From Eubacteriales bacterium (GTDB lineage Bacteria > Bacillota > Clostridia > Lachnospirales > Lachnospiraceae): a stretch of 36,851 nucleotides of DNA. Position 1 is the stretch's first letter. Each line of letters starts with the position of its first letter. The stretch lies in contig JAUNSV010000016.1 of NCBI GenBank assembly GCA_030539055.1, forward strand, positions 1 through 36,851, given 5' to 3'. The notes beneath the pieces are model-generated. The model had not been told where the DNA came from, did no database searches, and was given only the letters and a program-made list of their open reading frames with translations. Made by a program: the position numbers and the translations under genes. Below are positions 26,046 to 35,420 of the stretch, piece by piece.

Positions 26046-27407
26046 TTATCTTTCGTTTTTAGAGTTAAAATTTTCAGATAAAAAACCAGGAATTGATGGT
26101 TTATCATCTCTTTTCTTTTTGTTTGCAAAAAGACCTAATTGTGTTTTATCTACATTACTTGTGTTATTATTTTCTATATTATTTTTTGGAAAAATATCGG
26201 AAGCAAATCCACTCTCATTACTATAACCAAAATTAGGAATAAACGGATTAATATTTTGATTGTTTTTCATATTTGCATTTTGATCTATTTGTGATGAATT
26301 TTGAAATGGAACTTGATTTGTATCAAATAAAGGTTTTTTTTCTACAAAACGAATTGATCCTTGATTTTGTTGATTAATATTAAATCCTAAATTCTCTGGT
26401 GAAAATGACCTATTGTCTATTCCCGAACTATCTAAGCTTGTGTCTCTCATTCCAGTTGCTATTACTGTTACTTCAACTTGACCAGCCATATCATCATCTT
26501 CTGCTACACCAAAAATTACATTTACTTCATCTGATGCTTGCTCTTGAATCATTTTCATAGCAGCATCTACATCTATAAGTGATAAATCACCTCTAAATAA
26601 TAAAATCATGTCTTTAGCTGTAGTAATTGATGTATCTAACAATTCAGAAGTTACAGCTGCTTTCAAAGCTTCTTTTACTCTGTTCTCTCCTGTACCACGG
26701 CCCATGCCAATATGAGCTGTTTTCTTTCCTTTCATAACTGTTTTTACATCTGCAAAATCTAGATTAATGAGTGCCGGGCGGACAATCAAATCTGTAATTC
26801 CTCTTACAGCATCTCTTAATACTTCATCTGCTTTTTTAAATGCCTCAGATGTAGAAGTATTTGATTCTACCATATGCAAAAGTTTATCGTTTGGTATAAC
26901 TACAATTGTATCTACGCATTCTTTTAATTCTCTAATTCCCTCATCAGCATTCTTCATTCTCTTCTTTCCCTCAAATGAAAAAGGCTTTGTTACTATCCCA
27001 ATAGTCAAAATATCTTGTTCCTTAGCTATACTAGCAATAATAGGCGCTGCACCTGTTCCAGTACCACCACCCATTCCGCAAGTAACAAATACCATATCTG
27101 ACCCTTTTAACATTTCTTTAATAGCTTCTTCTGATTCTTTACCAGCTCTCTTACCCATTTCTGGATCGGCACCACAACCTAAACCTTTTGTTAATGTTTC
27201 ACCTAGTTGAATTACTTGTGCTGGAGAAGACACTCTTCTTAAAGCTTGTGCATCGGAATTTGCAGCAATAAAAGTAACTGATAGAATCTCATCTTCAATC
27301 ATTCTATTTATTGCATTATTACCTGCTCCACCAACACCCACAACAACTATTTTTGCTGCATTTTTTATGCTCTCTTTTTCCATCTCGGGTAATTTGAATT
27401 CAACCAT
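26046..27407 (-). CDS. ftsZ: Cell division protein FtsZ
   Basis: FtsZ is the tubulin-like GTPase that forms the Z ring. The 453-residue protein has a GTPase core to about 320 with VGVGGAGNNAINRM near 23-36, the tubulin signature GGGTGTG at 113-119, and the T7-loop region NLDFADV. An unusually long Asn/Gln-rich linker (about 335-430) leads to a terminal peptide containing PSIPGFL, equivalent to the protein-docking tail of FtsZ. A GGAGG site lies six bases before the ATG. It has its own consensus promoter in the gap after ftsQ and a strong terminator. ftsA does not precede it. Confidence 0.99.
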   Translation of the reverse strand: MVEFKLPEMEKESIKNAAKIVVVGVGGAGNNAINRMIEDEILSVTFIAANSDAQALRRVSSPAQVIQLGETLTKGLGCGADPEMGKRAGKESEEAIKEMLKGSDMVFVTCGMGGGTGTGAAPIIASIAKEQDILTIGIVTKPFSFEGKKRMKNADEGIRELKECVDTIVVIPNDKLLHMVESNTSTSEAFKKADEVLRDAVRGITDLIVRPALINLDFADVKTVMKGKKTAHIGMGRGTGENRVKEALKAAVTSELLDTSITTAKDMILLFRGDLSLIDVDAAMKMIQEQASDEVNVIFGVAEDDDMAGQVEVTVIATGMRDTSLDSSGIDNRSFSPENLGFNINQQNQGSIRFVEKKPLFDTNQVPFQNSSQIDQNANMKNNQNINPFIPNFGYSNESGFASDIFPKNNIENNNTSNVDKTQLGLFANKKKRDDKPSIPGFLSENFNSKNER

Positions 27408-27453
27408 AAGTGCCTCCAGAAGATTATGTGCTTAAAAAATGTTACTATATATA

Positions 27454-27482
27454 ATAATACACACTTTTTGATATTTTTTCAA
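27454..27482 (-). promoter_or_regulatory. ftsZ promoter
   Basis: On the minus strand, TTGAAA (27477-27482) and TATTAT (27454-27459) are separated by 17 bases, within the 91-base gap between ftsQ and ftsZ. This allows ftsZ expression independent of the mraZ promoter. Confidence 0.8.
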
Positions 27483-27498
27483 GACTAAATATTATAAA

Positions 27499-28215
27499 TT
27501 ATTTATTTTTTTTAAATACATATTTTTCATTTATCATATTCTCTTTTGCATTAGATAAATCTATATATCCACTCAAATCTTTAATTTTAGGCAAAATATC
27601 ATATAAAGTTTGAATTTTTATCTCAATATTACTATTATTTCCCAAAAATACTTCAATATTATAAATAAAAATAGACAATTTGTCAATTGAATTATAATAT
27701 ACTTTACTTACATCTAAATCAAATTTTTTAATATTTTGCGTAATAGATAAAATTGTATTCATTATTTCATCATTTTCTAAGCCTAATTGTTTGCCAACAA
27801 CTACACTTTTTATGTCTAAACCCTCTATTTGAGGTATTTTTTTTTCATTTTTTTCTAGGGACTCTACTATAATACCATTCTTATCAAAAAATAAAAAATG
27901 CTTTACATATTCTACGCAACCAACAATTGGAGTTTCATATATTTGTATATGCACGCTTATTGGCGATAAAAATTCTATACTGTACTGTTCAACATATAAT
28001 ATTTTTTTATTTTTAAATACACTATTTTTTACAAAAGCAAAAAGAGAAAGACGATCCAATTGATTTGGGAAAAAGATTTCTTCAATTTTTTGATCTGTAT
28101 ATATTTCATTCCCATCAATATAAACATTCTTTATTCTAACATTTAATATAATAAATATTAGAATAAGAATAGAAAAAAATATTATCCAAATTTTAATAAA
28201 TTGATTGTTTTTCAT
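27499..28215 (-). CDS. ftsQ: Cell division protein FtsQ/DivIB (POTRA domain)
   Basis: This bitopic divisome protein bridges FtsL/FtsB and the septal synthase. The short cytoplasmic N-terminus precedes one membrane helix near 7-25 (IKIWIIFFSILILIFIIL). It is followed by a POTRA-like domain starting VRIKNVYIDGNEIYTDQKIEEIFFP, and a DivIB/FtsQ beta domain (IVGCVEYVKHFLFFDKNGIIVE). At 238 residues it is normal for clostridial DivIB. The start overlaps the end of ftsW by 23 bases and has no clear ribosome site, so translation is probably coupled. Confidence 0.93.
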   Translation of the reverse strand: MKNNQFIKIWIIFFSILILIFIILNVRIKNVYIDGNEIYTDQKIEEIFFPNQLDRLSLFAFVKNSVFKNKKILYVEQYSIEFLSPISVHIQIYETPIVGCVEYVKHFLFFDKNGIIVESLEKNEKKIPQIEGLDIKSVVVGKQLGLENDEIMNTILSITQNIKKFDLDVSKVYYNSIDKLSIFIYNIEVFLGNNSNIEIKIQTLYDILPKIKDLSGYIDLSNAKENMINEKYVFKKNK

Positions 28216-29341
28216 ATCTTGATATGGATAAAACTACTCCTATTTCAAATGACATAATTATTAACGAAGATCCTCCATAGCTTACAAATGGCAAAGTAAT
28301 ACCTGTATTAGGTAGTAAATTAGTTACAACAGCAATATTAAAAATTGCTTGTAATGATATATGTATCATAATACCAAATGAAAGAAGTGCTCCATATATG
28401 TCTTTAGCATTTATAGAAATAATATACATTCTAAAAATTGCTATAATATATAACGAAATAAGTGAAAAAGCTCCAAAGAGACCGTGTTCTTCACATAGTA
28501 TAGCAAATATCATATCATTTTGAGCTTCTGGTAATAATATTTTTTGTAAGGATTCTCCTACTCCTTTTCCAAAAAACGAACCTCTTCCTATAGCATATAA
28601 GCCTTGCATAGTTTGATACGATTTATCGCTATAATTTATTGGGTCTTTCCAAACAAATATTCTTTCTAATTGATAATCTTTTAATATAGAAAGTTTTTCT
28701 AAAAGGCTAGCAAGTGGATATGCAAAAATATATATTAATATCATTACTATTATTAAAATAATGAATTGTTTATATTTTTTAGAAACAATAAAATATAAAA
28801 ATAATGATATAAAAGCAATTATTATTCCAGTAGATAAATTATTGATTGCTATTAAACCTGCTGGTATTAAACCATATGCAAAATATTTTATTAACACCTC
28901 TTTTTTATCTATAGTATTTATATTTTTTACTAAATATGAAATAAGAAATAGTATTATAGAAATTTTTAATATTTCAGATGGTTGTAAAGTAATTATGCTA
29001 ATTTGAATCCATCTATTTGATCCACCTCTTCCCTGACCAAGTAATAATGTTATTATACATAAAATATTACTAGCATAATAAAAAATTTTTGAAAATTTAA
29101 AATAAATTTTATAATTAATCATTGATATAATAATCATTATTATTATACCAACAATCAAGAAAAAACTTTGCCTTGTAAATAAATATCTTTCATCATTATA
29201 AGTAGATAATGATAAATAACTTGATGCAGATAAAAGTGTAATTAAACCAAGTAAAGATATTAAAATAATAGAAAAAAATAATGGAGTATCAAACCATACT
29301 CTTTTTTTATTTTTTATTTCTTTTTTAATATTATCTTCTAT
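28193..29341 (-). CDS. ftsW: Septal peptidoglycan polymerase FtsW (SEDS family)
   Basis: FtsW is a SEDS-family glycosyltransferase that polymerises lipid II together with the class B PBP. A TTG at 29158 gives only 321 residues and cuts the first membrane helix. The same frame continues upstream without a stop to 29359 and encodes the typical N-terminus WFDTPLFFSIILISLLGLI followed by TLLSASSYLS. No ATG, GTG or TTG occurs in that extension. An AGAGG site at the end of murD sits about ten bases before an ATA at 29341, which overlaps the murD stop (ATAG), giving about 382 residues, the usual FtsW size. Other landmarks are GQGRGGSNRWI, QTMQGLYAIGRGSFFGKG and PFVSYGGSS. The start coordinate is inferred. 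Confidence 0.93.
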   Translation of the reverse strand: MEDNIKKEIKNKKRVWFDTPLFFSIILISLLGLITLLSASSYLSLSTYNDERYLFTRQSFFLIVGIIIMIIISMINYKIYFKFSKIFYYASNILCIITLLLGQGRGGSNRWIQISIITLQPSEILKISIILFLISYLVKNINTIDKKEVLIKYFAYGLIPAGLIAINNLSTGIIIAFISLFLYFIVSKKYKQFIILIIVMILIYIFAYPLASLLEKLSILKDYQLERIFVWKDPINYSDKSYQTMQGLYAIGRGSFFGKGVGESLQKILLPEAQNDMIFAILCEEHGLFGAFSLISLYIIAIFRMYIISINAKDIYGALLSFGIMIHISLQAIFNIAVVTNLLPNTGITLPFVSYGGSSLIIMSFEIGVVLSISRYEKQSIY

Positions 29342-30708
29342 AAATTCATAACCTCTTTTTTAAATAAAATGCCTCGTTCTTCATAATTTTTAAACATGCC
29401 CCAAGAAGCACAACCAGGGCTAAGAAGAACATTGTCTCCTATATTTGCAAAAGAAGATGCAAATTTTACAGCTTCTTTAAGTGTATCTGCATACATAATT
29501 TCATTAAATTTTAATAATCTACAAACTTTTGCTATATCCTTTTTTGTGTCTCCAATTAATATTAATTTGCTTACTCTTCCATTAAATAATTTTACCCAGT
29601 CAGTATAATTAGAATTTTTATTATATCCACCTGCAATTAATACAGTCTTACCTTTCATAGAGAGTAAGCCCTTTATGGCACTATCTGGATTAGTCGCTTT
29701 AGAGTCATTGTAATATTTTACACCACTTCTCTCTCTTACGAATTCTATTCTGTGCTCTACTGGTTGAAATTTTTTACAAGCACTTATTATTGTATTAAAG
29801 TCAACCCCCATATAGTATGCTACAGCCATTGCTGCCATAATATTTTCGTAATTATGCTTACCCATTAAATGAATTTCAGATACATTTAATAGTTCTTTTG
29901 CTTTTGCGTTTTCCTTATAATAAATATATCCATTTTTGTAATAAAAACCGTTTGCTAATTCATTAGTAGATGAAAAAAATACTACTTTAGCTTTAAATAT
30001 TTTTTCTTCTGCTAATGATTTTAATATTTCATCATCATAATTTAATACAATTACATCATACTCTGTTTGATTTAAACTAATTCTAAGTTTTGAATTAATA
30101 TAGTTTTCATAAGTTTTATATCTATCAAGATGATCTGGACTTAAGTTTGTAATACAAGCAACACTAGGTTTAAAATCAATAATATTATCTAATTGAAAAG
30201 AACTTATTTCTAAAGCAATATAGCTATTATCATTGGTTTTTAATGCATCACTAGAAAAAGCTTTGCCTATATTCCCACATACATAAACATCATCATATTT
30301 TTCTTTAAGAATTTCACCCAAAATCGCTGTAGTAGTTGTCTTTCCATTGGTCCCAGTTATTCCACAAATATTACCTTTTGCAAAATGATAAGCAATTTCT
30401 ATTTCTGAGCAAATTGGAATATCACAATTCTCTATCAATTTTACAAACTCTTTATTTGGGTTTATTCCTGGGCTTATTACGCATAAACCTATATCTTTCA
30501 AATCATCTTCTGTAAGAATACCTTTCTTGAAATCAATATTTCTAAAATCATCAAATTTTTCTTTTATTTTATTTAAATCTGTTTCTTCTTCAGAATTAAA
30601 CAATAAAACTTTTTTAGAAAGTGATAATAATAATTTTGCACAACTAATTCCACTTTTACCACTTCCTAATATTATTGTTCTCTCTTTTTTTATATCATCA
30701 TAGTCCAT
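29338..30708 (-). CDS. murD: UDP-N-acetylmuramoylalanine--D-glutamate ligase
   Basis: MurD adds D-Glu to UDP-MurNAc-Ala in the cytoplasm. The 456-residue protein has an N-terminal Rossmann domain (ILGSGKSGISCAKLLL near 13-28), the ATP loop GITGTNGKTTTT near 114-125, central LTNLSPDHLDRYKTYENY, and the C-terminal VKYYNDSKATNPDSAIKGL and IAGGYNKN, all diagnostic of MurD. GAGGAAA precedes the ATG. Eleven bases separate it from mraY. Its last codons contain the ribosome site for ftsW, and its TAG stop overlaps the inferred ftsW start. Confidence 0.98.
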   Translation of the reverse strand: MDYDDIKKERTIILGSGKSGISCAKLLLSLSKKVLLFNSEEETDLNKIKEKFDDFRNIDFKKGILTEDDLKDIGLCVISPGINPNKEFVKLIENCDIPICSEIEIAYHFAKGNICGITGTNGKTTTTAILGEILKEKYDDVYVCGNIGKAFSSDALKTNDNSYIALEISSFQLDNIIDFKPSVACITNLSPDHLDRYKTYENYINSKLRISLNQTEYDVIVLNYDDEILKSLAEEKIFKAKVVFFSSTNELANGFYYKNGYIYYKENAKAKELLNVSEIHLMGKHNYENIMAAMAVAYYMGVDFNTIISACKKFQPVEHRIEFVRERSGVKYYNDSKATNPDSAIKGLLSMKGKTVLIAGGYNKNSNYTDWVKLFNGRVSKLILIGDTKKDIAKVCRLLKFNEIMYADTLKEAVKFASSFANIGDNVLLSPGCASWGMFKNYEERGILFKKEVMNL

Positions 30709-30719
30709 AATTTATTTCC

Positions 30720-31676
30720 TCAAATAATACTATAATAAGATATTATACATAAAATAATAGTTAATAAAGAAAAACCAAATACAATTTGTTTTTCATTATA
30801 TCCACACAATTCAAAATGATGGTGTATGGGTGCCATTTTAAATACTCTTTTTCCATGAGTGATTTTAAAATATGATACTTGTATAATTACAGATAATACT
30901 TCTGCCATATAAACAAAACCAAAAATAGGTAATAATAATTCTATTTTTAAAAAAATAGACATTGATGCTATGTACCCACCTATAGCTAAAGATCCTGTAT
31001 CTCCCATAAATATTTTTGCTGGGAAGTGATTGAATATCAAAAAACCAAAAAGTGATGATATAACTATTATAGGTACAATGTATAAATTATTATTTTGTTT
31101 GATACTTATTGATATAAAAAAAAATGAAATAATAATAGTTATAATAGATAATAATCCATCCAAACCATCCGTAAAATTAGTAGCATTATTTGTGCCTACA
31201 ATTAGAAATATTATAAAAATAAAAAATATATTTCCAAGTTCAATTGTATTTTTATAAAATGGAATAATTATTTCTCTAGAGAAACCAAAAAGTACAAAAG
31301 TAATATAAAAAAATAAACTAGCAATTAATGTTTGTAAAATAAATTTTGGAGATGCAGCTAATCCTCTTGTGTTTTTCTTTACTACTTTTTCATAATCATC
31401 AAAAAAACCAAGTAGCATATATGCAAAAATTGTAAAAGAAATAATAATTATTTCCTTGTTTCCTTTTGATAAAAACAAACACATAATACAAATTATTAAT
31501 GAAAAAACAATTCCTCCCATTGTCGGAGTTCCTTGTTTTTTATAATGAGTTTTTGGGCCAACTTCCCTTTCTGTTTGACCAAATTTTATATTATAAAAAA
31601 AAGGAATTATTTTAGGATAAATTAATAATGATAATATTAAAATAATAATACATATAATTGTTAATTTAATGAACAA
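30720..31676 (-). CDS. mraY: Phospho-N-acetylmuramoyl-pentapeptide transferase
   Basis: MraY makes lipid I on the inner face of the membrane. The 318-residue protein has about ten membrane helices and the catalytic motifs in order: KKQGTPTMGG near 46-55, FFDDYEK near 90-96, NATNFTDGLDGL near 162-173, FMGDTGSLAIGG near 223-234, and the HHHFE motif near 282-286. The start codon is TTG, supported by an AAGGAG site ten bases upstream at the pbp stop. It is packed between pbp and murD. Confidence 0.98.
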   Translation of the reverse strand: MFIKLTIICIIILILSLLIYPKIIPFFYNIKFGQTEREVGPKTHYKKQGTPTMGGIVFSLIICIMCLFLSKGNKEIIIISFTIFAYMLLGFFDDYEKVVKKNTRGLAASPKFILQTLIASLFFYITFVLFGFSREIIIPFYKNTIELGNIFFIFIIFLIVGTNNATNFTDGLDGLLSIITIIISFFFISISIKQNNNLYIVPIIVISSLFGFLIFNHFPAKIFMGDTGSLAIGGYIASMSIFLKIELLLPIFGFVYMAEVLSVIIQVSYFKITHGKRVFKMAPIHHHFELCGYNEKQIVFGFSLLTIILCIISYYSII

Positions 31677-31683
31677 TTTTTAT

Positions 31684-33540
31684 TTACTCCTTCTTTTCTA
31701 CATTAATATATTTTAATGATTCTTCGATAATTTTTTTGCAAATATTTGTAGCAAATATTGAATGTGCTTGATCTTCACCCTCTCTATTGGGTTCATCAAC
31801 AACTACATATATTAAATATTCTGGCTTATCTGCTGGTAAGAAGCCCATAAATGATACAAGATAATTTTTATCCTCTCTTGGAAGTTTTTCTGCTGTACCA
31901 GTTTTACCAGCAATATCATAATCTTTTATTATACAAGCTTTTCCTGTACCCTCATTTACTGTACGCCTTAAGGCATTTTTTAAAAACTCACTTGTTTCTT
32001 TTGAGATAGTTTTTCTAATAACATTTGCTTGTATTTCTTCTATTATTTTACCATTTTCATCTTCTATTCGCTTTACTATATGTGGCTCATAATAAAAACC
32101 ACCATTAATTATTGAAGCATATGCAGAAATCATTTGTATCATAGTAACATTAAAATTTTGTCCAAATGAATTTGTAGATAAAGCAGTCCTACCAAAATTA
32201 TCTTTAGAATAAACCAATGAAGAGGTATCTGCTTCTGCTGGTAAATCTATATTTGTTTTATCTCCTAGACCAAATATTTGTTGATATTTTAAAAAATTAT
32301 CCTTTCCCTCCAAAAGCGATATATCAGTCATAGCCATATTGCAAGAATACATTAAAGATTCTTCTAAATTAATATCACCATGCCCCTGCCTGTTACTACA
32401 TCTTATTGTCCAAGAATGTATACCATCTGTAAGTGTGATTTTCCCCTCGCATTTAAATTCGGATTCTTTATTTACTACATTCTCTTCCAAGGCTCCTGCT
32501 ACAGTAAATACTTTTGATGTTGACCCAGGCTCGTAAGTAAAAGATACACAATTATTTGTCCAATTATTATACCATAAATTTTCTTTTCCTATAGTATTAA
32601 TTTCTTCTTCAGTGTATTGTGATACATCTCGAGGATTATTCAAATCGTATGAATTTGAAGAAGCCATTGCTATAATTTCCCCATTGTTCGGATTCATAAT
32701 AATACACGAAGCACTTTTTGAACCTACATCTCCCTCTTTCCACTCTTTAATACTTTTTTCTACTATATTTTGTATATTAACATCTATAGATGTAATAAGT
32801 GAATAACCATCTTTACATTCTCTTTCAATAGTATTTAAATCATAATCTTTATCTAAATATCCATATCTTCTTCCATTAGTACCAGACAATATTTCATTAT
32901 AATAACTTTCTAATCCATATAATCCAGTATTATCGGATTCATTAATAAATCCTATAGTATTTGACAAAAGAGAATTATATGGGTATTGCCTTTTGTACTC
33001 TTCTTCAAACCATAGGCCTTTAATTCTATCCTTTTTTCCATCCTTTTTGAATTCTTCATTTTTTGTATTTATCATTTCTTCAAATTGAATTTTTTCATCA
33101 TAGCTAAGTGATAATTTATATCGTACATAAGAAGAATCTTTTTTTTGATTAATTATATCATATATGGAATAAATACTCTCTTTAAAAAAATCTGCAACTA
33201 ATGCAACACTCTCTGTCAAATAAGATCTATCTTCATAATATAACATTACTTTAGGATCTAATATCAAATTATACACTTTTTTTGATATAGCTAGAGTAAT
33301 ACCATTTGTGTCTTTGATTTCACCTCTTTTTTGGGGAATTGTTCTAGATGAATATGATGATTGTCTTTGCGATAAAACAATTTTTTCGTATTCACTAGAA
33401 TTATTATACACTATTAAATATAAATTAATAAATAATGCGATAAAAGCTAATGTTATAAATGATACACATAACATTAGCTTTTTCTTCACAAAAGGAGGTA
33501 TTAAAAAATCTATCTGAGTGTTATTTTTTGATATTTTCAT
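31684..33540 (-). CDS. Class B penicillin-binding protein (PBP2/FtsI type)
   Basis: This transpeptidase cross-links septal peptidoglycan. One membrane helix near 22-45 is followed by the PBP dimerisation domain (TIPQKRGEIKDTNGITLA near 67-84) and the transpeptidase domain with the active-site STSK (the serine pairs with Lys343), SCN at 399-401 and KTGT at 546-549. It has 618 residues and no C-terminal PASTA domain, so it is more like division FtsI/PBP2B than sporulation SpoVD. The start overlaps ftsL by 20 bases with a weak ribosome site. It would work with FtsW encoded downstream. Confidence 0.96.
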   Translation of the reverse strand: MKISKNNTQIDFLIPPFVKKKLMLCVSFITLAFIALFINLYLIVYNNSSEYEKIVLSQRQSSYSSRTIPQKRGEIKDTNGITLAISKKVYNLILDPKVMLYYEDRSYLTESVALVADFFKESIYSIYDIINQKKDSSYVRYKLSLSYDEKIQFEEMINTKNEEFKKDGKKDRIKGLWFEEEYKRQYPYNSLLSNTIGFINESDNTGLYGLESYYNEILSGTNGRRYGYLDKDYDLNTIERECKDGYSLITSIDVNIQNIVEKSIKEWKEGDVGSKSASCIIMNPNNGEIIAMASSNSYDLNNPRDVSQYTEEEINTIGKENLWYNNWTNNCVSFTYEPGSTSKVFTVAGALEENVVNKESEFKCEGKITLTDGIHSWTIRCSNRQGHGDINLEESLMYSCNMAMTDISLLEGKDNFLKYQQIFGLGDKTNIDLPAEADTSSLVYSKDNFGRTALSTNSFGQNFNVTMIQMISAYASIINGGFYYEPHIVKRIEDENGKIIEEIQANVIRKTISKETSEFLKNALRRTVNEGTGKACIIKDYDIAGKTGTAEKLPREDKNYLVSFMGFLPADKPEYLIYVVVDEPNREGEDQAHSIFATNICKKIIEESLKYINVEKKE

Positions 33541-33964
33541 ATTGTCTTACATATTCGGATTTTGTTTTATCAAATTTTATTACTTCATCGTTTCCTGGGT
33601 AACGCATTCCTAAATCCATCACTGCTATATTAAATAATTCATCATAGTCAAATTTTGTATCAATATCATTTTCTAGCGAGTCATTCTTTTGTTTATTAGC
33701 ATCCAATATTTTTTCTAATTTAATTATTTTTTGAGATTTGACATTAATTAAAATACGAAGAGAAACAAATCTTGATACCATAAAACCTGCTAATATAATA
33801 GATAAAATAAGCATAGATACCAAAACAGTATTAATTAGCTTTGTTTTTTTAATTGTTCTTACTTTTCTTCTTTTAAGTCTTAATGTATTTGTAGAATTAA
33901 GTGGAGTAAAAGTATTATTTTTAACTACATCATAATTAAAAATTATATTTGAAGCATTATTCAT
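33521..33964 (-). CDS. ftsL: Cell division protein FtsL-like
   Basis: This is a small bitopic divisome protein. The start at 33964 is preferred to 33997 because AAGGAGG lies a few bases upstream and this removes the overlap with rsmH. The 147-residue product has a basic cytoplasmic region (LRLKRRKVRTIKKTK), one membrane helix near 45-67 (LINTVLVSMLILSIILAGFM), a short extracellular leucine-zipper-like coil (SQKIIKLEKILDANKQKNDSLENDI), and the tail motif DLGMRYPGNDEVIKF that is typical of FtsL next to rsmH. The identification rests on topology and on the rsmH-ftsL-pbp order. Confidence 0.88.
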   Translation of the reverse strand: MNNASNIIFNYDVVKNNTFTPLNSTNTLRLKRRKVRTIKKTKLINTVLVSMLILSIILAGFMVSRFVSLRILINVKSQKIIKLEKILDANKQKNDSLENDIDTKFDYDELFNIAVMDLGMRYPGNDEVIKFDKTKSEYVRQYENIKK

Positions 33965-33974
33965 GGTATCCTCC

Positions 33975-34910
33975 TTATAAATTATATTGTCTTTCAAATA
34001 TTCTTAACTTAGCTGATTTCGATCTTCTATTTGTATTTATTTCATCAATACTTGGAGTTATTGCTTTTCTTGTTATTATTTTGCCTAAAGATTTTTTTCC
34101 ACAAATACAAGGATAATTCTTTGGGCAAGTACAAGGATTTTCAAATTGTTTGAATTTTTCTTTTACAATTATATCTTCTAGTGAATGAAATGATATAATA
34201 CATAATCTAGCTTTATCATTTAATGCATTAACCATTTTATTTAATGTATTTTCTAATATTTCTAATTCTCTATTTACTTCTATTCTTAACGCTTGAAAAG
34301 TTTTTTTTGCTGGATGACCTTTTTTTTCTCTTATTTTTGCTGGAATTGATTCTTTTATAATATCTACTAATTCAAAACTAGTTTCTATTTTTTTATTCTT
34401 ACGATAATTAACAATATGTTTCGCTATATTTTTTGCAAAAATCTCATTTGAATTATTTTTTATAATATGATAAATATCAATTTCGGAAAAAGTATTTACA
34501 ATATCATAAGCTGTAAGTGTATTTCTTTTATCCATTCTCATATCGAGAAAAAAATCTTGATTGTATGAAAAGCCTCTTTCTTTTGTATCAAATTGTACAC
34601 TTGATACACCTAAATCTGCATATATACCATCTACTTTTTTTATATTTAATTCTTTTAATACTCTATCAAAGTTTTCAAAATTTTCATTTATTAAAATTAT
34701 ATTTTTATAGTTTTCAAATTTTTTTTTACAATATTTGATTGATTCTTCGTCTTGATCAAATGCTATCAATTTTCCAGTAAACTTTAGGTTATTAAGTACT
34801 TCCATCGCATGCCCGCCACCACCAAGTGTTAAATCTATATAAATTTTATTTTTTTCTATTTTTAACCCATCTATTGTTTCATTCAATAAAACAGGTATAT
34901 GATTAAACAT
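33975..34910 (-). CDS. rsmH: 16S rRNA (cytosine1402-N4)-methyltransferase
   Basis: RsmH (MraW) methylates the 16S rRNA P-site nucleotide C1402. The 311-residue protein has HIPVLLNETIDGL at the N-terminus, SAM motif DLTLGGGGH at 26-34, YADLGVSSVQFD, PAKKTFQALRIEVNRELE and ISFHSLEDIIVKEKF, plus a Cys-rich CTCPKNYPCICG segment near the C-terminus, as in the family. AGGA precedes the ATG, which directly follows the mraZ stop. Confidence 0.98.
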   Translation of the reverse strand: MFNHIPVLLNETIDGLKIEKNKIYIDLTLGGGGHAMEVLNNLKFTGKLIAFDQDEESIKYCKKKFENYKNIILINENFENFDRVLKELNIKKVDGIYADLGVSSVQFDTKERGFSYNQDFFLDMRMDKRNTLTAYDIVNTFSEIDIYHIIKNNSNEIFAKNIAKHIVNYRKNKKIETSFELVDIIKESIPAKIREKKGHPAKKTFQALRIEVNRELEILENTLNKMVNALNDKARLCIISFHSLEDIIVKEKFKQFENPCTCPKNYPCICGKKSLGKIITRKAITPSIDEINTNRRSKSAKLRIFERQYNL

Positions 34911-35336
34911 TTATATTCCTAAGCCTTCCATTGACTGAGCTATATTTTCAAAATCACCATAATTAGATATTTTATTCCACTCCTCAGTATTCCAAATTTC
35001 TATATGATCTCCTACTCCAACAAGGGAAATATCTCCTAAAAGTTTTGCTGATTTTCTAAGAGGTTGAGTAATAAGAATTCTACCTTGCTTATCTAGTTCC
35101 ACGATATTTGCACCACCTAGTAAAAACCTTTTTAACTCTCTTGCACTTTTATTTGTCATTGGGAGCTGATTTAATTTCTTTTCTAATTCATCCCATTTTA
35201 TTGAATCATATATTGAAAGACAACCATCAAGAGATTTTGTAACAACAAATGAATTACCCAACAATTCTCTGAATTTTGTAGGGATAATCAAACGACCTTT
35301 TTCATCTATTGTATGATTATATTCTCCTGTATACAT
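34911..35336 (-). CDS. mraZ: Transcriptional regulator MraZ
   Basis: MraZ is a double AbrB-like DNA-binding protein that represses the dcw operon through repeats in its own promoter. The start at 35336 (MYTGEYNHTIDEKGR) is chosen over an ATG at 35354 because GGAGA (35341-35345) lies just upstream and the family begins here. The 141-residue product holds two SpoVT/AbrB-type halves, each with a DEKGR/DKQGR-like motif (TIDEKGRLIIPTKFR and ELDKQGRILITQPLR). It is the first gene of the dcw cluster and has a MraZ-type operator about 50 bases upstream. Confidence 0.97.
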   Translation of the reverse strand: MYTGEYNHTIDEKGRLIIPTKFRELLGNSFVVTKSLDGCLSIYDSIKWDELEKKLNQLPMTNKSARELKRFLLGGANIVELDKQGRILITQPLRKSAKLLGDISLVGVGDHIEIWNTEEWNKISNYGDFENIAQSMEGLGI

Positions 35337-35384
35337 ATTATCTCCAAAAAGCATAAGAGAAAGCGAAAGACTTCACGGGACTTT

Positions 35385-35409
35385 ACCATAATCTACCACT
35401 TTCTCCCAC
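35385..35409 (-). promoter_or_regulatory. MraZ operator (three direct repeats at 10-bp spacing)
   Basis: On the minus strand, GTGGG (35405-35409), GTGGT (35395-35399) and ATGGT (35385-35389) recur at exactly 10-bp intervals. This matches the known MraZ operator design of short TGG-containing repeats separated by five bases. They lie just downstream of the -10 box, where binding would block initiation. Confidence 0.78.
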
Positions 35410-35420
35410 TTTTTTCTATT

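Noticed and set aside
26767-27210. Plus-strand open frame of 147 codons
   Set aside because: It is a shadow of ftsZ on the opposite strand, with no family features and no ribosome site. The other plus-strand frames opposite prfC, the ABC genes, mraY, pbp, rsmH and the MMPL gene were rejected for the same reason.
28193-29158. ftsW as a 321-residue protein starting with TTG at 29158
   Set aside because: This start removes the first membrane helix and the conserved LLSASS segment, which are clearly encoded in the same frame upstream, and it has no ribosome site.
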